Shown here: positions 60,242 through 64,000 of the stretch, one piece after another
How positions within the stretch are numbered: position 1 is the first letter of the stretch
Layout of the letters: each line of letters opens with the position of its first letter
NCBI RefSeq assembly: GCF_018860805.1
Contig: NZ_JAHKQR010000003.1
Location: 806,001-870,000 of the forward strand
Length of the DNA stretch: 64,000 nucleotides
Source of the DNA: Aestuariibacter sp. A3R04
GTDB taxonomy: Bacteria > Pseudomonadota > Gammaproteobacteria > Enterobacterales > Alteromonadaceae
Direction: 5' to 3'
The notes under the pieces: model-generated
Database searches by the model: none
What the model was told of the DNA's origin: nothing
The model's input: the letters and a program-made list of their open reading frames with translations, nothing else
Translations under genes and position numbers: made by a program

Positions 60242-60374
60242 GCCCTCTGCGGGGGAATTTCCCCCCCGAATTATAATATTCAATACTAAACCTTGCTTGC
60301 CGATACTTATTTATCTGGTCCGCTGCGTTAGGATAATTGCGGGATCCGTTTAATTTCAGGTAGGTATTAAGGTT

Positions 60375-60992
60375 ATGCGTCAGCATACGTTGCAGCAACG
60401 CCAAACAGGAGTAGGCTTCATTGAAGTGCTCATTACCCTGTTTATACTCGCCATCGGCTTGCTAGGAGTGGCATCGTTACAGTTCGTCGGTTCATTTGCT
60501 AATCGTGATGCGATTAGCAGAACGCAATCTGAACTGGTTGCCGAACAGGTTGCAGAACGCCTTCGCGCAGCGGCACGTCCATCTTTGGTTGGCGACGGAT
60601 TGGTTGTCAATAATGGCTATTTCAATGCCAACAACTACAACTTTGCTTCTCTTTCCTGTGGTTCGACTGACCCATACAGCTGCTGCTTATCGTTGCCTTC
60701 AGGTATTCCTAACTGTGAGGGCAACGTCTGTACAGAAGCTCAAATGGCAACATATGACAGCTGGGCGCTTTCATGTTCGGCTATTCAAACCAACCGTGAT
60801 GTTACCATACAGGTAACCTGCACTGACAGTAATGCAGGCGACGCCGATAGCTGTTCGGCAGGTTCGCGAATTCACGTGATGTTGATGTGGCCAGTTACCA
60901 AATCCACGACCCAAAAATACACTTTAAACAGCCGGTGTAATTCCAAATCCGGCGATAGCAATGCCTGCGTTGTTAAGGATATTACCTTATGA
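60375..60992 (+). CDS. pilV: Type IV pilus minor pilin PilV
   Basis: A 205-residue minor pilin. The prepilin site is QTG12^VGFIEVLI with Glu at +5, followed by the hydrophobic helix LFILAIGLLGVASLQF. The globular part has many cysteines (about ten) typical of disulfide-rich minor pilins. AAGG is close to the ATG. First gene of a tightly packed pilV-pilW-pilX-pilY1 unit; its stop overlaps the pilW start by four bases. No fimT/fimU gene separates it from ispH. Confidence 0.85.
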   Translation: MRQHTLQQRQTGVGFIEVLITLFILAIGLLGVASLQFVGSFANRDAISRTQSELVAEQVAERLRAAARPSLVGDGLVVNNGYFNANNYNFASLSCGSTDPYSCCLSLPSGIPNCEGNVCTEAQMATYDSWALSCSAIQTNRDVTIQVTCTDSNAGDADSCSAGSRIHVMLMWPVTKSTTQKYTLNSRCNSKSGDSNACVVKDITL

Positions 60993-61831
60993 AACAAAGA
61001 GGCTTTTCACTGGTAGAACTCATGATCGCCCTCGTGTTGGGCCTAATCATTAGCGGTGCAGTGATACAAACCATGATCAGCGCGCGGGTAACGAATTCTC
61101 TTAATCAGGCCGTGTCTCAGGTACAGGAAGCCGGGCGTTTTGTCATGCTCCGTTTAAGCCGCGACATTATGGAAGCCGGTAGATTTGACCAAATTGTCAG
61201 CAATGTCGATGCGACTGTGGATCATCTCGTCGAAGCTGCGTTCATTCAAAATAGGCCGGTAGGCCTTGCAGGAGATTATACCAGTAACGCTAGCTTAGGC
61301 TCGAGTCAGGGAACAAATGGAGCAAATGACGATTTAGTCATTAATTTATTAGGTAAAGAAGATTGCACAGGCAATCGTTTTGGTTATCCGGCAGATACAG
61401 AATTCCACGTTGTTAACAAATACTATGTGGCAAACAACAAACTTTATTGTACGGGATTTGATGGTCGGGTACTACGGGGGCTTCGCTCTCCGGTTGTCGG
61501 GTCTCGGTCTGTGATCCTAATGGACAATGTAGAGAGTTTTCAAGTGCAATACGGGGTTACAGATCTCGCCAGCGCCTCTCAGGGACAAGCTGTGCAATAT
61601 GTAACTGCCAGTCAGTTGTCAGCGTTGCGCGCAGCAAACAGGCAGGTGGTTGCCATTAGGATTGGCGTCATGCTCAAAAGTGACGGTGCTCAGGTTGCGA
61701 ATATGCCGGTGCATGAATTGGCGGTGTTAAACGAGAAACCTGTGAAAACGGATGATGCACATTACTTCCAGGTGTTTAACCAGACATTGGCCCTGCGCAA
61801 CATGAAGAACTTCGTAAGGAGCTTGAGATGA
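60989..61831 (+). CDS. pilW: Type IV pilus minor pilin PilW
   Basis: A 280-residue minor pilin with a very short leader: MKQRG5^FSLVELMIALVLGLIISGAV, Glu at +5. The later region contains VLRGLRSPVVGSRSVILMDNVESFQVQYGV, which is the conserved core of PilW proteins. Starts and ends in four-base ATGA overlaps with pilV and pilX, indicating coupled translation. Minor pilins prime pilus assembly and form a tip complex with PilY1. Confidence 0.88.
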   Translation: MKQRGFSLVELMIALVLGLIISGAVIQTMISARVTNSLNQAVSQVQEAGRFVMLRLSRDIMEAGRFDQIVSNVDATVDHLVEAAFIQNRPVGLAGDYTSNASLGSSQGTNGANDDLVINLLGKEDCTGNRFGYPADTEFHVVNKYYVANNKLYCTGFDGRVLRGLRSPVVGSRSVILMDNVESFQVQYGVTDLASASQGQAVQYVTASQLSALRAANRQVVAIRIGVMLKSDGAQVANMPVHELAVLNEKPVKTDDAHYFQVFNQTLALRNMKNFVRSLR

Positions 61832-62409
61832 AGGCAGTTAATCAAGTTAATCACCAACAAGGAATGGTGTTAGTTCTCGCATTGCTGATTTTATTATCAC
61901 TGACGATTTTAGGGGTGAGCGCAGTGTCGTCAAGCCTGAGCCAGAATAAAATGGCGATGTCTATGCAGCGCTCCGGTATGGCTTTTGATGCTGCTGAAGC
62001 TGCCTTGGCCGGCGTTTTTTTTGAAGCAGAAGATAAGATAGTGCTCACAGACAATACCAAAAAAGACCCACTTACTGAAGCCAGACAAGGTCTGCAGTTT
62101 GATCCGGATAATGACGCCATGAGTTGCTTTGACAACGGCTGGACGGCGCGTAGTGTTACCAGTACGGGTTTGTCGGCGGGTACTGAACATAAGAATAGTG
62201 GAAACTACCAAACAGATATGAGAACGCAAAGTTGGTCGCGAACTGCATTTATTCGCGAACAGGCGTGTCGTGGTTCAAGTAATGTTATAGGTGGAAGTAA
62301 TGTAAATTGCCACGTGTTCGTGGTGAGAGGTTGCGGAAAAGTTTCTGAGAGAAGCACCGTTGTTGCCAATACCGTTACCGCTGCCGTTATGGCACCGGCT
62401 TCGCAGTAG
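61828..62409 (+). CDS. pilX: Type IV pilus assembly protein PilX
   Basis: A 193-residue PilX-like minor pilin. The leader ends QQG12^MVLVLALLILLSLTILGV; the +5 position is Leu and not Glu, as is common in the PilX_N family. A SQNKMAMSMQRSGMAFDAAEAAL segment with the AAEAAL motif follows. The start overlaps the pilW stop by four bases, and pilY1 begins 13 bases after the stop. Confidence 0.88.
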   Translation: MKAVNQVNHQQGMVLVLALLILLSLTILGVSAVSSSLSQNKMAMSMQRSGMAFDAAEAALAGVFFEAEDKIVLTDNTKKDPLTEARQGLQFDPDNDAMSCFDNGWTARSVTSTGLSAGTEHKNSGNYQTDMRTQSWSRTAFIREQACRGSSNVIGGSNVNCHVFVVRGCGKVSERSTVVANTVTAAVMAPASQ

Positions 62410-62422
62410 GAGTACCAGAGTT

Positions 62423-64000
62423 ATGAAGGATTTCATTCGCTATGCCATCTCATGTGCATTATGGGTTTGCATTGGAAGCGCAGCCTGGGCTGATGATTTA
62501 GATATCTATCTGGGAACTGCAGATGCTTCTGTCACCTACAATCCCAACGTCCTATTTATTATGGATACGTCTGGTAGTATGACGGCCTACGATAACACGA
62601 GTCAGTCCCGTATGCTTCGTGTCCAAAACGCATTGAAAGACGCATTGCAAAGTGCTACCAACATCAATGCCGGTTTGATGCGTTTTTCTGACTACGGCGG
62701 TCCTGTGCTGTTTCCGTTGCGTCCTATCGACGATTCGATCAATCCGGAAATTATCACCTCGACAGCGGAGAGTGCCGACGACGCGGTAGAAATTAGTGGA
62801 AGTGTGGATCTGACTAGTAATTCTCTACAACTAACCAGTGGCACAGCCACGGTCACCACAGGGCTGCGTTATCAGGAAGTGAATATTCCCCAAGGGGCAA
62901 CCATTACCAGTGCCACATTGCGGTTGACCTCTACACAGTTGAATACTGCAGCGTCGACGTTAAAGATTCGAGGAGAGTTGTCGGCTGACAGTCAGGCTTT
63001 TGCGTCTACTTCTTCAAACATATCTAAGCGGGCGACCACTGGCAGTGAAGTAGAGTGGAGCTCCGACAACGGCTTTCCGATAACGGATGAGATTGTAACC
63101 ACACCGGATTTCTCTGCTGTTATTCAGGAAGTGGTAGATCAGCCTGGGTGGTGTGGTGGCAACGCATTGAGCCTTATCATAGAAGGCAGCAGTACCAACA
63201 GTGCCAGTGCTCGCCGGGCTAAATCTGCAGACTACGGAACAACAGGGTCTCCGCAGTTGGTCGTTACGTACGATGAATCGACCGCCACAGGTTGTATCAG
63301 TGGCGAAAGCGTTTATCAGGTTTCTGGCAACGAAAACAACGCTGAAGAAAAAAATAATGGTAAGCAATCGACAGGCACTGAACTTACTATGAATGCGAGC
63401 AGTAACGCTTATCTAGGTATGCGGTTTACTAACGTTAATGTACCTAAAGGTGCTGTGGTGTCAGAAGCTTATTTGGTTTTTAACGGCTTTGAATATCATG
63501 GTGGTTATGCGTCGATGAAGATACAGGCAGCGGCTGTAGACGATGCCGTTAGCTTTAGCCCTTACACCCGTTACATGTTGAAAAACATGCCTAAAACCAG
63601 CGGTGTGACCTGGACGCCTCCTACGTTTTACTATCGGTATGAATACCAAACGCCGAACATCTCTGGCATGTTACAAGAAGTGTTCAACCGCAGCGGTTGG
63701 AATGCCGGCAATGACGTTATGCTCATATTGAGTGATTTCGTAGGTGACCGCGGTGCGTATACCTACAAGGGCAGCCAGTCCAGAGCCCCGCAGTTGGTAA
63801 TAAAGTTTAAAGGCGATGCCACACCTGGCGTAACGGCAACGGTCAGAGAGCATTTGATTAGTAAAGTGGATGAGCTTACCGCCAGCGGATACACCCCAAT
63901 AGTCGATACACTGTATGAAGCAACCCGATATTACGGTGGTCTTTCCGTTGACTACGGGTTAACGAGGGGGAACAGCAATGTATCGAACTCGGTACGAAAA
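62423..64000 (+). CDS. pilY1: Type IV pilus tip adhesin PilY1 (3' end outside window)
   Basis: An open frame of 526 residues continues past the end of the window without a stop. It has a signal peptide (cut near AAWADD), and a VWA MIDAS motif MDTSGSM at residues 48-52. Two related beta-rich modules follow: residues about 147-282 (GLRYQEVNIPQGATITSATLRL ... SPQLVVTY) and 330-462 (YLGMRFTNVNVPKGAVVSEAYLVF ... APQLVIKF). The VWA fold seems to resume at about 475 with SGYTPIVDTLYEATRYYGG. PilY1 proteins sit at the pilus tip and act in adhesion and mechanosensing; the C-terminal beta-propeller is beyond the window. Confidence 0.88.
   Translation, partial: MKDFIRYAISCALWVCIGSAAWADDLDIYLGTADASVTYNPNVLFIMDTSGSMTAYDNTSQSRMLRVQNALKDALQSATNINAGLMRFSDYGGPVLFPLRPIDDSINPEIITSTAESADDAVEISGSVDLTSNSLQLTSGTATVTTGLRYQEVNIPQGATITSATLRLTSTQLNTAASTLKIRGELSADSQAFASTSSNISKRATTGSEVEWSSDNGFPITDEIVTTPDFSAVIQEVVDQPGWCGGNALSLIIEGSSTNSASARRAKSADYGTTGSPQLVVTYDESTATGCISGESVYQVSGNENNAEEKNNGKQSTGTELTMNASSNAYLGMRFTNVNVPKGAVVSEAYLVFNGFEYHGGYASMKIQAAAVDDAVSFSPYTRYMLKNMPKTSGVTWTPPTFYYRYEYQTPNISGMLQEVFNRSGWNAGNDVMLILSDFVGDRGAYTYKGSQSRAPQLVIKFKGDATPGVTATVREHLISKVDELTASGYTPIVDTLYEATRYYGGLSVDYGLTRGNSNVSNSVRK

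Noticed and set aside
60251..60277. Terminator of ispH and TATAAT promoter for the pilus genes
   Set aside because: The G5/C5 hairpin has no T tract, and TATAAT at 60272-60277 has no -35 box at 15-19 bp, so neither was listed as a feature.

Overview
The window looks like chromosomal DNA of a marine gammaproteobacterium of the Alteromonadales, probably Alteromonadaceae. The evidence is gene order plus protein sequence: rodZ-ispG-hisS-yfgM-bamB-der with xseA/guaB/guaA next door, tig-clpP-clpX-lon-hupB-ppiD, and rpsT / murJ-ribF-ileS-lspA-fkpB-ispH followed by minor type IV pilin genes. This is inference from synteny and residue patterns; no database search was possible.

Layout. 1-12.05 kb: envelope and isoprenoid genes, outer-membrane assembly (yfgM, bamB), the ribosome GTPase der, a lipoprotein of unknown function, xseA, and the GMP genes guaB and guaA. 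12.1-15.2 kb: a minus-strand unit of a MarR-type regulator, an FAD/NAD(P) oxidoreductase and an MFS transporter, with two matching palindromic operator candidates and conspicuous cysteine clusters. 15.3-20.2 kb: a minus-strand Gld-type ABC system (ATPase, a permease fused to its GldG-like partner, DUF4340). 20.2-24.1 kb: a long AT-rich spacer with a sigma-54-type promoter, a VPLP/PEP-CTERM-like surface protein and an exported KatG. 24.3-31.3 kb: a chemoreceptor, an HDAC-family amidohydrolase, PldA, an MBL-fold hydrolase, proS and trmO. 31.3-36.1 kb: a possible small RNA, then a second, unfused Gld-type ABC operon on the plus strand. 36.1-38.2 kb: a DUF1415 gene, folD and four tRNA genes (Pro, Arg, His, Pro). 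38.5-47.2 kb: the protein quality-control block. 47.3-52.6 kb: two small hypothetical genes, dapE, a tandem 40-bp hairpin repeat, an OlsF-like two-domain acyltransferase, an LpxH-like phosphoesterase and rpsT. 52.8-64 kb: murJ, ribF, ileS, lspA, fkpB, ispH and the pilV-pilW-pilX-pilY1 cluster; pilY1 runs off the end.

Most of the window is conserved housekeeping DNA. The parts most worth a second look are: the paired Gld-type ABC systems, one with a permease-GldG fusion; the MarR/flavoprotein/MFS unit; the orphan terminator with structured RNA upstream of the second ABC operon; the sigma-54 promoter before the sorting-signal protein; the PilY1 whose VWA domain is interrupted by two related modules; and the OlsF-like enzyme. 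I saw no CRISPR array, no insertion sequence, no prophage and no frameshifted gene.
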